From an uncultured Desulfovibrionaceae bacterium (GTDB lineage Bacteria; Desulfobacterota; Desulfovibrionia; Desulfovibrionales; Desulfovibrionaceae): DNA of 64,000 nt. The notes under the pieces are model-generated. The model worked only from the letters and a program-made list of their open reading frames with translations. It had not been told where the DNA came from and did not search any database. The position numbers and the translations under genes are program-made. Of the stretch, positions 39,901-48,399 are shown one piece after another. Within the stretch, counting starts at the first letter, position 1; the number at the start of each line of letters is the position of its first letter. The stretch is taken from the NCBI GenBank assembly GCA_944325195.1, contig CALUZB010000026.1, forward strand, positions 1 through 64,000, read 5' to 3'.

Positions 39901-40342
39901 TACGATTAACTTAATAAAGGCCGTCCAGACCGGACGCCACGCACTTCGACTGACGGATGAGGAATACAGGGCCCTGCTGGGGAGCATGAGCGATGGCAAG
40001 ACATCTACTAAGGAGCTTAACGAATCTGAACTTAAAAAGGTGTTACTGCATATGCGCAAGCTTGGCTTTATCCGGGTAACGGAACATCAGCTTAACAAAA
40101 TCCGGAGTCTTTGGTTTCAGATGCACGACCAGGGAATCGTCAGGAGCGGGACGGAACAGTCAATAGCCGCTTACATCCGGCGGATAACCAGAAAAGAGAT
40201 TAAAGCCTGCACGGTCAAAGATCTGCAGAGAGTGATTGAAACCATGAAAAAATGGATTGAACGGATGGATGATCCCTCAGCACGGGAACATTTGCTTCAA
40301 ATCCTTATGGATATGCCGCCTGAATCACGACTTATTCAATAA
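39893..40342 (+). CDS. Mu gp16-like (GemA-type, DUF1018) protein
   Basis: 149 residues from ATG 39893 (AGGAG 7 bases upstream), overlapping gam by 8 bases. NLIKAVQTGRHALRLTDEEYRALL, then HMRKLGFIRV and SLWFQMHDQGIVR are the DUF1018 signature. GemA-like proteins change host gene expression and supercoiling in Mu. Confidence 0.9.
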   Translation: MNNTINLIKAVQTGRHALRLTDEEYRALLGSMSDGKTSTKELNESELKKVLLHMRKLGFIRVTEHQLNKIRSLWFQMHDQGIVRSGTEQSIAAYIRRITRKEIKACTVKDLQRVIETMKKWIERMDDPSAREHLLQILMDMPPESRLIQ

Positions 40343-40371
40343 CCTTTAAAAGGGTTTCTGAAGCAAATACC

Positions 40372-40764
40372 ATGTCAGCAGCGATTTCTTTTCAACAATT
40401 AGTAAGGTCAGCCAGAATAGCCCGTAAAATGACGCTCAGGGCGATGGGGGAGGCGCTTAACCGTTCACCGAGCCAACTGTCTGAAATTGAAACAGGAAAA
40501 AGGTTGCCGCCCAAGAAAAAAGCACTTCTGATAAGCTGGTCGCAATTGCTTGAGCTTGACTATGTGGAAGTTTACAAACTCGCGCATCAGACTCGTAAGC
40601 TCAAAACCGATAAGCGCATAAGCAGGCTGCTTAAACAGGACGACGAGTTTGCTGTGGCATTTTCAAAAGCCGCTGAAAACATGTCTGACGAAGAGCTGAA
40701 AACAACCCTGCTTAATGCCTTAAGGCAGGGGGGAATTGATGGAGAAGAAAAAAAGTTACTTTGA
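40372..40764 (+). CDS. XRE-family regulator
   Basis: 130 residues. SFQQLVRSARIARKMTLRAMGEALNRSPSQLSEIETGKRLPPKKKALL is a Cro/CI-type HTH; the C-terminal part (about 80-115) is helical. In the early operon; may control a late early-to-late step. Confidence 0.85.
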   Translation: MSAAISFQQLVRSARIARKMTLRAMGEALNRSPSQLSEIETGKRLPPKKKALLISWSQLLELDYVEVYKLAHQTRKLKTDKRISRLLKQDDEFAVAFSKAAENMSDEELKTTLLNALRQGGIDGEEKKLL

Positions 40765-40828
40765 TAAAGGTGGATACAGGGTATTTGTGGGTTTTGATTC
40801 ATGTATAGGCAAATGGGTAGCCATGTGA
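40739..40828 (+). CDS. Possible 29-aa microprotein overlapping the XRE gene
   Basis: ATG 40739 lies inside the XRE gene's last codons behind a G-rich stretch; it reads MEKKKSYFDKGGYRVFVGF then DSCIGKWVAM. The aromatic/Gly pattern could be a small fold, but length and overlap allow chance. Confidence 0.3.
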   Translation: MEKKKSYFDKGGYRVFVGFDSCIGKWVAM

Positions 40829-40846
40829 GAAATAGGGTTATACTCA

Positions 40847-40981
40847 ATGGCAGTAATAAACTCTCCCGTTCTTCCTTATAGGGATGACCCCTCACAGGCT
40901 AAGGCAGATCTTGAAGACTACGCTCAAAAACGGAAGAGGGAACCTCTTGCTCGCTGGGACGCCCTCTGCATGAGGAGATAA
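40847..40981 (+). CDS. 44-aa early microprotein
   Basis: ATG 40847 to TAA 40979-40981, one base before the start of the DUF2786 gene. Sequence MAVINSPVLPYRDDPSQAKA, then Lys/Arg-rich, ending RWDALCMRR. The ribosome site is weak, but it fills the gap exactly and is in operon order. Confidence 0.45.
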   Translation: MAVINSPVLPYRDDPSQAKADLEDYAQKRKREPLARWDALCMRR

Positions 40982-40982
40982 G

Positions 40983-41690
40983 ATGTATCACGAAAAGTCA
41001 CAAAGAGTATTGGAAAAAATCCGCAAGTTGTTAAATCTCGCACACTCCGGAAATGAACATGAGGCGGCTGCGGCTGCCGCTAAAGCGCAGTTATTGTTGT
41101 CTGAATATAATCTGACTATGTCCGGTCTGGAAGAAGAGGAAGCGGCGGAAACTCTGCGGGCATCCCTGAATGATCACAAGACACGGCAAAGACTGGAGCC
41201 CTGGGCGTTTATGCTGGCGGCGACAGTTTCCACAAACTTTGACTGCAAATATTATCACAACCAGGCTACAGGTCATACTGTGTTTGTCGGTTGCGGCGCT
41301 GATTCTGAGGTATGCGCCTGGACTTTCGGATATCTGTATAAGACCTTGCTGGCTCTGGCTTCCATCCATATGCGGGGCCCGGCGCGGCGGCTGAGATCGC
41401 CCCGATCCAAAAGGGCGGCGCGGGAATCGTATTTGATCGGCGCTGTAAGTGTGATCGCCCGGCGTCTGGAAGAGCAGAAAGCGGAAATCCCGGTCACTCC
41501 CGGAGCGTTGGTGCCGGTTAAGGATGCTGCTATCAATAAGGCATTGCCGCAACTTCTCAGGGAAAGGCCATGCCGATATGGCAAAATCAGAGATGAGCAT
41601 TTTTCAGCGGGTGCCGATGCGGCAAAAGGGATTCCACTTTCCCGCCCACTGCATCCCGGAGCTTCTCCAAGAGGGGTGTTGTTCAAATAA
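40983..41690 (+). CDS. DUF2786-domain protein
   Basis: 235 residues. KIRKLLNLAHSGNEHEAAAAAAKAQLLLSEYNL (residues 12-44) is the DUF2786 signature; the middle (FMLAATVSTNFDCKYYHN) is like the companion domain that often follows it. Common as last early gene in Mu-like phages; function unknown. AGGAG 5 bases before the ATG; a terminator follows. Confidence 0.85.
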   Translation: MYHEKSQRVLEKIRKLLNLAHSGNEHEAAAAAAKAQLLLSEYNLTMSGLEEEEAAETLRASLNDHKTRQRLEPWAFMLAATVSTNFDCKYYHNQATGHTVFVGCGADSEVCAWTFGYLYKTLLALASIHMRGPARRLRSPRSKRAARESYLIGAVSVIARRLEEQKAEIPVTPGALVPVKDAAINKALPQLLRERPCRYGKIRDEHFSAGADAAKGIPLSRPLHPGASPRGVLFK

Positions 41691-41710
41691 TATTCATGGC
41701 TCTGTTATAT

Positions 41711-41740
41711 GGAAAAGGAGACGGTGAAGTCTCCTTTTCC
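41711..41740 (+). terminator. Terminator of the early operon
   Basis: Perfect 12-bp stem (GGAAAAGGAGAC / GTCTCCTTTTCC), 6-base loop. Part of its 3' arm is also the inner end repeat. Confidence 0.8.
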
Positions 41741-41841
41741 CATTACATATTTGTTAATAAAATTACATTGGTGTCAGTATTTAATCCCACGACATCCCAG
41801 GTTATCTCGTTTTTTCCCATTACTTTTCATGACGTTATTCA
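41735..41841. repeat. Right prophage end with two transposase-site-like repeats
   Basis: TTTTCCCATTAC occurs at 41735-41746 and 41812-41823 in the same orientation. The terminal dinucleotide is CA (41840-41841), TG when read inward. MuA binds repeated sites at the ends; that these are the sites is inference. Confidence 0.7.
41754..41766. repeat. 13-bp palindrome, copy 5 (TTAAT-AAA-ATTAC)
   Basis: One mismatch from the perfect dyad; near the right end. Confidence 0.4.
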
Positions 41842-42621
41842 AACAAGCACCAAGTCCGCTTCTCCTGCCGAAATTACTCTATGCTCGTTGTAAAGCATAT
41901 CAACTCCCAACTTTTCGAAGACAGAAGACCATGCGCGCGCTCCATAGTAATATTCATGGTTGCCGGTCACTCCATAAACGCCATGCCGCGCGACAAGCTC
42001 TCCCAAAGGTTGCACTTCCCGTTCCAACGGTTTCGGCCAACCGTCAATCATATCCCCGGTAAGGACAATAACGTCCGGATTGAGGGCATTTGTTCTGCTC
42101 ACCACTGCCTGCAGCCAGGCTCCTTTCAGCAGAGGGCCGATATGCAGATCGGAAAGCTGCACAAGGGAAAAACCCTCCAGTTGTTGCGGAAGGCCTGGAA
42201 TGACAAGTTCCACGGTATGAACAGCCGGAACGCGTATGGATTGCCAAACCCCGAATCCACCCAAAGCAAAAGCAACAAAGGCCAGCCCAACTCTTTGTAT
42301 GTCGGGCGAAAACGGTGGCTTCCACTGTATGCCGAGAGGGCGGGCCAGGCGCAGAAGCAGCAGCAAAATATCTCTTGCCAGAAGTAACAGGACAAGGAGC
42401 AGCAGTGCCGCATAGGACAACTCCAGGCCTAAGATGACAGGACGGGGCAAGTCCGGCGCAAAGAGAAAACCGCCGATCCCTTCATAGATTTGAAACTTGC
42501 AACTGATGACGATAATCGCAATTGCCGTAAGTAACTTGGCGAAAATTCCGCAGGTCAGGGGAAAGACAAAGCGGAGCAGAGCATATACGATAAGAAAGAG
42601 GGAGATGTACGAAAGAATCAT
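41839..42621 (-). pseudogene. Metallophosphoesterase truncated by the prophage
   Basis: 260 residues remain. N-terminal membrane helices (about 1-25, 30-50, 60-90, 110-130), then SDLHIGP (near 157), TGDMIDG (near 190) and TGNHEYY (near 220) of the calcineurin-like metallophosphoesterase fold. The frame stops at LVLV followed by TGA formed by the phage terminus; the final His-containing GHxH-type motif is absent, so the enzyme is probably inactive. Intact relatives are about 100 residues longer. Confidence 0.88.
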
Positions 42622-42737
42622 AAGCAGTTATCTCGCTGTATGGTGAATTTCATAATACCAGTCGCCTTATTCTGCAAGGGAAACGTCCCGGCCGTTTCAG
42701 AGGAAAAGGCGGATATCCCGAAAAACATGATTTTACC

Positions 42738-43349
42738 TTAGTTATGGCGCAGCCCAAGTCTGCCGAGCCATGTCGTCACATTCCTGTGCGCCTCTGAAAC
42801 AGCGCTTCCCCTTACTGCCAGCCCTTCCGCAAGATTTGCACGGGGGGCAAACCGCCTGATGTCGGAAGCGGCCCGGCCCAGCCCGCTTCCCCCATGTGTC
42901 ATGAACGGCGCTATCGTTTTCCCCGACAAGTCGTGTTCGGAAAGAAAGGTTTTAACCGGCGGAGCAATGGAGCCGCCCCAGTTGGGTGAGCCCAGGAGAA
43001 TGAGGTTATAGGCGTCGATATCATCAATTTTTGTCTTCAATGGCGGGTGGACATCTGAAGCGAGTTCCCGACGCGCGCGACTGACCGTCAACCGGTAATC
43101 CGCCGGGTACGGCTCAACAGGTTCAAGCTCGACCAGTTTCCCGCCCGTTGCCGTCTGTATTTGTTCGGCAAGTGCTCTTGTGTTTCCGGAACGGGAGAAA
43201 CAGACTATCAGTATTTTATGGTCTGTTTCCGCTGCCTGAGCCTGTGAAATCGGCACGAGGCATGGGAAGAGTCCTGTAAAAAATGCAAATGCAACCAGGA
43301 AAAAGCGCGCCGCAAGTTCAAAACCTTGAGATGTATGTTGAATTTTCAT
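42738..43349 (-). CDS. Sec-exported flavodoxin
   Basis: 203 residues. A long signal peptide (about 1-40, ending AQAAE) precedes a flavodoxin fold: ILIVCFSRSGNTRALAEQI (FMN phosphate loop), LILLGSPNWGGSIAPPVKTFL and FMTHGGSGLGRA. Predicted periplasmic one- or two-electron carrier using FMN. Its relative is fused to a SUMF1 domain at 46207-47601 three genes away. It lies left of the two-component system, separated by about 420 bases. Confidence 0.88.
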   Translation of the reverse strand: MKIQHTSQGFELAARFFLVAFAFFTGLFPCLVPISQAQAAETDHKILIVCFSRSGNTRALAEQIQTATGGKLVELEPVEPYPADYRLTVSRARRELASDVHPPLKTKIDDIDAYNLILLGSPNWGGSIAPPVKTFLSEHDLSGKTIAPFMTHGGSGLGRAASDIRRFAPRANLAEGLAVRGSAVSEAHRNVTTWLGRLGLRHN

Positions 43350-43770
43350 ATACTTTTTGCCTTCATCTCCTGTATTGAGTTATCCGGTACCGCTCAGAGG
43401 GATGCAAGAGCAGACGTCCTCGCCCGACTATAAAATACGATTTGCAGCATAGGGCGGTGTGGTCTGACATCTCCCTGAGCAGGGGAAGATATCTTAAAGC
43501 AGACCGGTTTTTTAACGCTCGCTTCGGCGTTAGCAGCGGAAGTGAACTCCGCCTGTGCCTACGCGGTGGACAGCGCTTTGCAGTGGCAAAGCACTTAACC
43601 AGTTTCAATGTTTACGTTTCAAGGATACAGGATCTGTCTGTCTTCAATACGGACAAAGTTAATCTTAATGCAACAAAACGTGTCAATATATTACAAACTG
43701 AACAGCTTGGCGCTTTCGCTATAATGCCGGCCGGGGAAATATCCGGCGGTCGGTTTGCTGCAGAGCTGCT
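43350..43770. other. Gene-free stretch between flavodoxin and kinase genes
   Basis: About 420 bases. No frame with a ribosome site and coding texture is seen on either strand, and no RNA gene is recognised. It presumably holds the flavodoxin promoter (ribosome site GGAG 11 bases before the ATG at 43349). Confidence 0.4.
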
Positions 43771-45171
43771 TCAACTTTGCCGGGGTAAGATAACTCTGGC
43801 CAGAAGACCGCCCTCAGGGAGATTATGTAATTCTATGTCGCCGTTATTGAGCAACGCCATGTTTCGGGCAATGGTCAACCCCAGGCCAATCCCGCCTGAT
43901 GAGCGGTTGCGCGATGATTCCAGACGGAAGTAGGGCTCGAAAACACGTTCCAGCATTTCATCAGGAATGCCCGGTCCGTTGTCACTGACACTGACCACAA
44001 CCTGCCCGTCTTCTTCCGAAAGGGCTATTTTGGCGCCGCCTCCATATTTGCAGGCGTTGACAATGAGGTTTTCCAGACAGCGCTTGAGGCAAAGCGGGCG
44101 GGCCTTAATAATGACGGAACCGGTTTCAGTTTGCCCGGAATTGACCATGACGACATTATTGCCCACATCAGCGTAGTCATCTGCCATACTTTGTAAAAAG
44201 GCGCGCATATCCAACCGGATCGCGGCTTCTTCTGTACTCAGGCTTTTGGCAAGCTCCAATCCCTGGCTGATGATGGCCCGCATCTCGGAAACCGTTTCCT
44301 GCAGTTTGCGACGCAGATTCTCCGGCTCCACCCTGTCCAGGCGAAGCTGCAATTTAGTCAACGGGGTGCGTAAATCATGGGCCATGGCTGCAATCATTCG
44401 GTCCCGCTCAGCAAGATTGCCGCATATTCTTTCCCGCATGCGATTGAACGACTGGGCGGCATCGCGCAACTCCTTCACCCCTTTTTCCGGGAAAGGCACG
44501 GACAACTCCGGCTGTTTCCCGAATGAGTCCGCCGCACCGCTCAGTTTGCGGATTGGCCTGGTTACGCGCAGCAGCAGCATGGCCGTCAACACGAGCATGA
44601 CCAGGGCTTCCAGCAGCACAAAAAGTCGTTGTGACCAGACCACATAGCGGTCGTCAATATTGAAAGGCTGAGTGACTTTCAGCCATGTTCCGTCTGAGAG
44701 TTGAATGGCTGTTTCCAGCACGGTAAGGTGTACGGGGAAGATGCCGACGCCGTTTTCATGCGTTCCGGCAACAACCGCCGGGGCTTCTTCTCCGCCGTTT
44801 CCGAAGCCGTCCGCAATCATTCGGAGCAGTCTTTCCACTCCGTCTGTCCTGTCTTCCCAGTCCGGCCTGACCGGCAAGAGTTCCACCATTTCCCGCAGCT
44901 TTTCCGGCCTGTGGGAATCGGCCATATGCTCTATGGCGGCTTTCCTTTGATTGGCGGTCATGGAGTTGAACAGAAACCAGTAGGTGACAAGGTGTTCCGC
45001 GCGGCTTTTTTCAGCCTGTTGAACATAGAGACGCTGCACTCTGCACACCACCTCAAAATTGGCTGCCTGCAAGATGACAATGCCGAAGAACAGAATGGAG
45101 AAGAGCTGCCCGAACAGGGAATCCGGCAATCTGAAAAAACGGCGTTTTGCCTGTGGTGTATTTTGAGTCAT
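43771..45171 (-). CDS. Sensor histidine kinase (OmpR-type partner)
   Basis: 466 residues. Two membrane helices (about 22-40 and 185-205) flank a periplasmic sensor domain of about 140 residues; HAMP (about 205-255); phosphoacceptor AHDLRTPLTKLQL near 268; ATP-binding boxes NLIVNACKYGG, DNGPGIPDEMLERVFEPYF and GGIGLGLTIA. Coupled by start/stop overlap to the response regulator. Likely senses an envelope or redox signal and controls the neighbouring flavodoxin genes. Confidence 0.93.
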   Translation of the reverse strand: MTQNTPQAKRRFFRLPDSLFGQLFSILFFGIVILQAANFEVVCRVQRLYVQQAEKSRAEHLVTYWFLFNSMTANQRKAAIEHMADSHRPEKLREMVELLPVRPDWEDRTDGVERLLRMIADGFGNGGEEAPAVVAGTHENGVGIFPVHLTVLETAIQLSDGTWLKVTQPFNIDDRYVVWSQRLFVLLEALVMLVLTAMLLLRVTRPIRKLSGAADSFGKQPELSVPFPEKGVKELRDAAQSFNRMRERICGNLAERDRMIAAMAHDLRTPLTKLQLRLDRVEPENLRRKLQETVSEMRAIISQGLELAKSLSTEEAAIRLDMRAFLQSMADDYADVGNNVVMVNSGQTETGSVIIKARPLCLKRCLENLIVNACKYGGGAKIALSEEDGQVVVSVSDNGPGIPDEMLERVFEPYFRLESSRNRSSGGIGLGLTIARNMALLNNGDIELHNLPEGGLLARVILPRQS

Positions 45172-45923
45172 AGTTCTCCTTTCTCCACAGGAACAGCAAG
45201 CATATAGCCGTCGCCGCGCATGGTGCGGATCAGCGTCGGATTACGTCCGCTGTCGCGCAGCTTTGCCCGTAACCTGCTCACCTGAACGTCGATGCTGCGA
45301 TCATAGGAATCGCAACGGTCAGCCATGTGCTCCAGAATGCTTTCCCGGCTGATAATCCGCTGGGGCTGTTGCAAAAACAGCATAAGCAGCCTGAATTCCA
45401 CAGCGCTCAAGGCAACTGTCACATCATGCTCATCGATGAGATGACGCGCCCCGATATTCACCCGCCAAGGGCCGAATTTCCAGATAAGACATTGTGAACC
45501 GGCACGTTCGGCGGTCAGCCCGTTGTCGGCTTTTGGCGCGGCGGCGCGGCGCAGAAGAGCCCGGATACGCGCCACCAGTTCGCGCATTTCAAAAGGTTTC
45601 GGCAGGTAGTCGTCACCGCCCAGTTCAAGACCCACGACGCGATCCGTCAATTCACCCAAGGCGGTGAGAAAAATGACCGGCGTATGTTCGTAAGGCGCTC
45701 CCGGGGTTCTCAGCCGGCGGCAGAGCGAGAGGCCGTCTTCGCCGGGCAGCATGATGTCCAGCAGGATGAGATCGTACTTGTTTTGCGTCAGTTCGGCGAA
45801 CATACCCGCTCCATCGGGCACGGCAAGGGTATGAAAGCCCAGGGCATTCAGGTTTTCTTCAAGCAGTTCCGAAATTTCCGGCTCGTCCTCAACAATCAGA
45901 ATATCCGCTACAGAATTGCTCAT
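45168..45923 (-). CDS. OmpR/PhoB-family response regulator
   Basis: 251 residues from ATG 45923 (GAGG 4 bases upstream); the much longer frame upstream has no coding texture and overlaps the divergent gene. Receiver: ILIVEDEPEISELL, LILLDIMLPGEDGLSL (phosphoacceptor Asp), VIFLTALG, YLPKPFEM. C-terminal winged helix: SAVEFRLLMLFLQQPQRIISRESIL, SIDVQVSRLRAKLRD, GDGYML. Divergent from the SUMF1-flavodoxin gene with a 283-base regulatory gap. Confidence 0.94.
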   Translation of the reverse strand: MSNSVADILIVEDEPEISELLEENLNALGFHTLAVPDGAGMFAELTQNKYDLILLDIMLPGEDGLSLCRRLRTPGAPYEHTPVIFLTALGELTDRVVGLELGGDDYLPKPFEMRELVARIRALLRRAAAPKADNGLTAERAGSQCLIWKFGPWRVNIGARHLIDEHDVTVALSAVEFRLLMLFLQQPQRIISRESILEHMADRCDSYDRSIDVQVSRLRAKLRDSGRNPTLIRTMRGDGYMLAVPVEKGEL

Positions 45924-46206
45924 ATGTCCTCTTAAATCCTTTATGTCCGGCAAGAGATTTTTGACGGCGAGCGCTTCCCCGGTCCCGTCAAAAAGGTTCC
46001 ACCCGGAATTCCCATATAGCATATCCCGGGGCGGACAACCAGTTTCAAACTCTTGCAACTGCACGGCATGACAGCAGTGACTGATTGAATATGACAGATT
46101 TCTGAAACACATCTGCAAGATTTGTCCCGTATCCTGCCCTCCATACAGCCATTTGGTTTGATTGTTCCTTCGGCTGTAACCGTATAAAGGAAAAGGAGAG
46201 TTTTCG

Positions 46207-47601
46207 ATGAAGTGTTTTTCAAGGTGGGCTGCAACCCTGTTTTCATCTGCTCTGCTCTTGGCGGCGGGCACGGCGCACGGGGCGGCTGCATCTTCCGTCA
46301 ATGACGGCTTTATTCTTCTGCCCGGCGGAAGTTTCCGGCTGGGAAGCCCCGATAACGAACGGCAGCGCGGCAACGATGAAGTGCTCCACCAGGTGAGCGT
46401 CAGTGCGTTTTATGTTGACCCGCATGAGGTCACTCAAGCGGATTATGAAGCCATGATGGGCGAGAATCCCAGTCAGTCCAAGGGCGCCCGGTTGCCGGTG
46501 GAAAATGTGACCTGGCTTGACGCTGTGCGCTATTGCAACGCTCTCAGTCTGCACAGAGGTCTGGAACCTGCTTATGTGATTAACGGGGAAGCGGTGCGCT
46601 GGAACCGCAGAGCCGACGGCTACCGCCTGCTTACTGAGGCGGAATGGGAATATGCTGCCCGCGCGGGAACCGATACCGTTTTCAATGTGGGCAATCAGGT
46701 GCACAGCGATCAGGTTAACTTTGAGGGGTCTTACCCCTATCTGATTGAAGAAAACTATGTGTCCCGCCGCGATCCCACCGTGCAGCCCAGCCGGAATCGG
46801 GGCAAAACCATGGATGTGGACACGCTTCCGCCCAATGCCTTTGGACTTCATCACATGCACGGCAATGTTTCGGAATGGGTATTCGACTATTACGGCGCGT
46901 ATGACGCCGGACATACAGAGAACCCCGCCGGGCCTTCCGTCGGCGCCATGCGCGTGAACCGGGGCGGCGGCTATAACGACTTCGGCAAGCACCTGCGCAG
47001 CGCCTACCGTTCCGCCACCAATCCCATTGACCCCGATCCGAATCTCGGCTTCCGCATCTGTCGCAATGCCGCGCCTCTTGACGAAGTGGTGGATACTGCT
47101 CCGCCTGCCCGTATCGCCATGCCGGAGCAGCCCCGGGTACTGGTCGCCTATTATTCCTATTCGGGCAACACCGGACGCGCCGCTGAAATCATCAGTGAGC
47201 GCCTGGGGGCCGATCTGTTCGAAATTCGTATGCAAAATCCCTACCGGGGCAATATCTATGAGGTTTCACAGGCGGATCTGAATAACGGGGTGCGCCCGCC
47301 GCTGGCCGCGCGCGTTGAGGATATGAACAATTATGATGTCATCTTACTGGGGTATCCCACCTGGTGGGCCACCATGCCCATGCCCGTACTTTCCTTCCTG
47401 GAATCCGGCGACTTTCAGGGCAAGATAGTCATTCCGTTCAGCAGTCACGGCGGCACTGTGTGGGGCGACAGTGTTTCCGATCTTGCCAAGGCCGTGCCCG
47501 GCGCGTATGTGGGAATTGGCTTGGAGTTCCACTATTCAGGCGGGAGCAGCCTTTCCGGGCGTATTGACGACTGGCTGCGCGCAAGTGGGCTGGAAAAATG
47601 A
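46207..47601 (+). CDS. Periplasmic SUMF1 (FGE-sulfatase)-flavodoxin fusion protein
   Basis: 464 residues with a Sec signal peptide (about 1-26). Residues 35-290 are a SUMF1 domain: FILLPGGSFRLGS, YVDPHEVTQADYEAMMG, VTWLDAVRYCNALSL, YRLLTEAEWEYAARAGT, HGNVSEWVFDYYG, NRGGGYND, LGFRICRNA. The Cys pair of copper-dependent formylglycine enzymes is missing (RSAYRS where YRCAARS is expected). Residues 310-464 are a flavodoxin: YYSYSGNTGRAAEIISERL, LLGYPTWWATMPMPVLSFLE, SSHGGTVWGDSVSDLA. It overlaps the DUF4405 gene by ATGA, so the two probably form an electron-transfer pair. AAGGAG lies upstream of the ATG. The substrate is unknown. Confidence 0.9.
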   Translation: MKCFSRWAATLFSSALLLAAGTAHGAAASSVNDGFILLPGGSFRLGSPDNERQRGNDEVLHQVSVSAFYVDPHEVTQADYEAMMGENPSQSKGARLPVENVTWLDAVRYCNALSLHRGLEPAYVINGEAVRWNRRADGYRLLTEAEWEYAARAGTDTVFNVGNQVHSDQVNFEGSYPYLIEENYVSRRDPTVQPSRNRGKTMDVDTLPPNAFGLHHMHGNVSEWVFDYYGAYDAGHTENPAGPSVGAMRVNRGGGYNDFGKHLRSAYRSATNPIDPDPNLGFRICRNAAPLDEVVDTAPPARIAMPEQPRVLVAYYSYSGNTGRAAEIISERLGADLFEIRMQNPYRGNIYEVSQADLNNGVRPPLAARVEDMNNYDVILLGYPTWWATMPMPVLSFLESGDFQGKIVIPFSSHGGTVWGDSVSDLAKAVPGAYVGIGLEFHYSGGSSLSGRIDDWLRASGLEK

Positions 47602-48233
47602 GCGCCCGGCGGGCTGTGAAAATCGCCGTGGATGCGGCTATGTTCGGGCTCATGCTCTGGCTTATGAGTTATCCCTTAACGCGCGGTCTGTTGCGGCACG
47701 GTGTGTGCGGCTGTCTGCTTTTTGCGCTGTTCATTTGTCATCATCTGTTGAACGCGGGCTGGTATCGCGCTTTGGGGCGGGGCCGCTGGAACTTCCGGCG
47801 CGCCCTGCTCACAGCCACGGATGCATTGCTGCTGATTGACATCGTCGCCCTGGCCGCAAGTTCCCTGGCCTTGGCGGGCGAAGTGTTTCCCTTTGCGCCC
47901 TTTCCCATGAGTTTCTGGGGGCGCGGCCTGCATACGGCGTCAGCCGCCTGGTGCTTTGTGCTCGTGGCGTTTCACCTTGGTTTGCATGGGCAAGGTTTGT
48001 GGAGTAGGGCACAGAGAGGCATGGGCCGTGCCTGGCCGGTAGCCGCAACGGCGCTGGCGGCTTTTGGCGGTTTCTCTTTTCTGGAAAGCGGGCTGTGGAG
48101 CGATATGCTGCTTTTGGGGGAGCCGAAGCTGTATCCGGCAAATCTGCCGGCCTTTGTGGCGCAATACCTGGGGGTTACCCTGTTCTTTTGCTTGGCGGCG
48201 CAGGCATTTCTGAGGTGCGGAAGCCGGAAATAG
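47598..48233 (+). CDS. DUF4405 membrane protein, probable b-type haem carrier
   Basis: 211 residues with about five hydrophobic helices. His residues inside helices (FICHHLLNAGW near 52, VAFHLGLHGQGLW near 130) fit bis-His haem ligation of the DUF4405/cytochrome b-like family. Coupled by ATGA to the flavodoxin fusion, so it may pass electrons between the quinone pool and the periplasmic flavodoxin. Haem binding is inference. Confidence 0.82.
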   Translation: MSARRAVKIAVDAAMFGLMLWLMSYPLTRGLLRHGVCGCLLFALFICHHLLNAGWYRALGRGRWNFRRALLTATDALLLIDIVALAASSLALAGEVFPFAPFPMSFWGRGLHTASAAWCFVLVAFHLGLHGQGLWSRAQRGMGRAWPVAATALAAFGGFSFLESGLWSDMLLLGEPKLYPANLPAFVAQYLGVTLFFCLAAQAFLRCGSRK

Positions 48234-48399
48234 CCGATAAGCCGTATATATAGGAGATGCGCTCATAAGCTTATTTCGGAGCTTGAGTTGGCATACCGGT
48301 GACGACAGCTTAAGCAGTTGATGTTTGTTCCAGTGAACCGGGAAGTCCCCGGGAGATGGCAATTGCCTCTGCACGCCACGAGACGTCAAGACTGCGGGG

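Larger units (their letters stand above)
1..41841. mobile_element. Mu-like transposable prophage (right end at 41841, left end outside window)
   Basis: Continuous phage gene content: MuA/MuB/Gam/gp16-type early genes, Mor/C activator, Mu-type terminase, portal, MuF and gpG, and a P2-type contractile tail. Early genes are read rightward and late genes leftward from a central repressor. The right end is placed at 41841 because the host metallophosphoesterase frame breaks exactly there, and the phage terminus read inward is TG, the terminal dinucleotide of Mu-family elements. The 3' part of that host gene is not found anywhere in 1-980, so the left end should be upstream of the window. The expected 5-bp target duplication is AACAA (41842-41846). 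Confidence 0.9.

Noticed and set aside
43363-43608. 81-codon minus-strand frame between flavodoxin and kinase
   Set aside because: No ribosome site at a sensible distance and low-complexity Arg/Leu composition.
45924-46373. Extended N-terminus of the response regulator (start at 46373)
   Set aside because: It would overlap the divergent gene start and lacks coding texture; the ATG at 45923 begins a standard receiver domain with a ribosome site.
46243-47235. 330-codon minus-strand open frame opposite the SUMF1-flavodoxin gene
   Set aside because: The plus strand has clear domains and a signal peptide; the antisense frame is an effect of G+C-rich codon use and shows no motif.
48234-48399. Possible gene remnant downstream of the DUF4405 gene
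   Set aside because: A broken frame (KLISELELAYR then a stop) looks like a decayed fragment, but it is too short to assign to a family.
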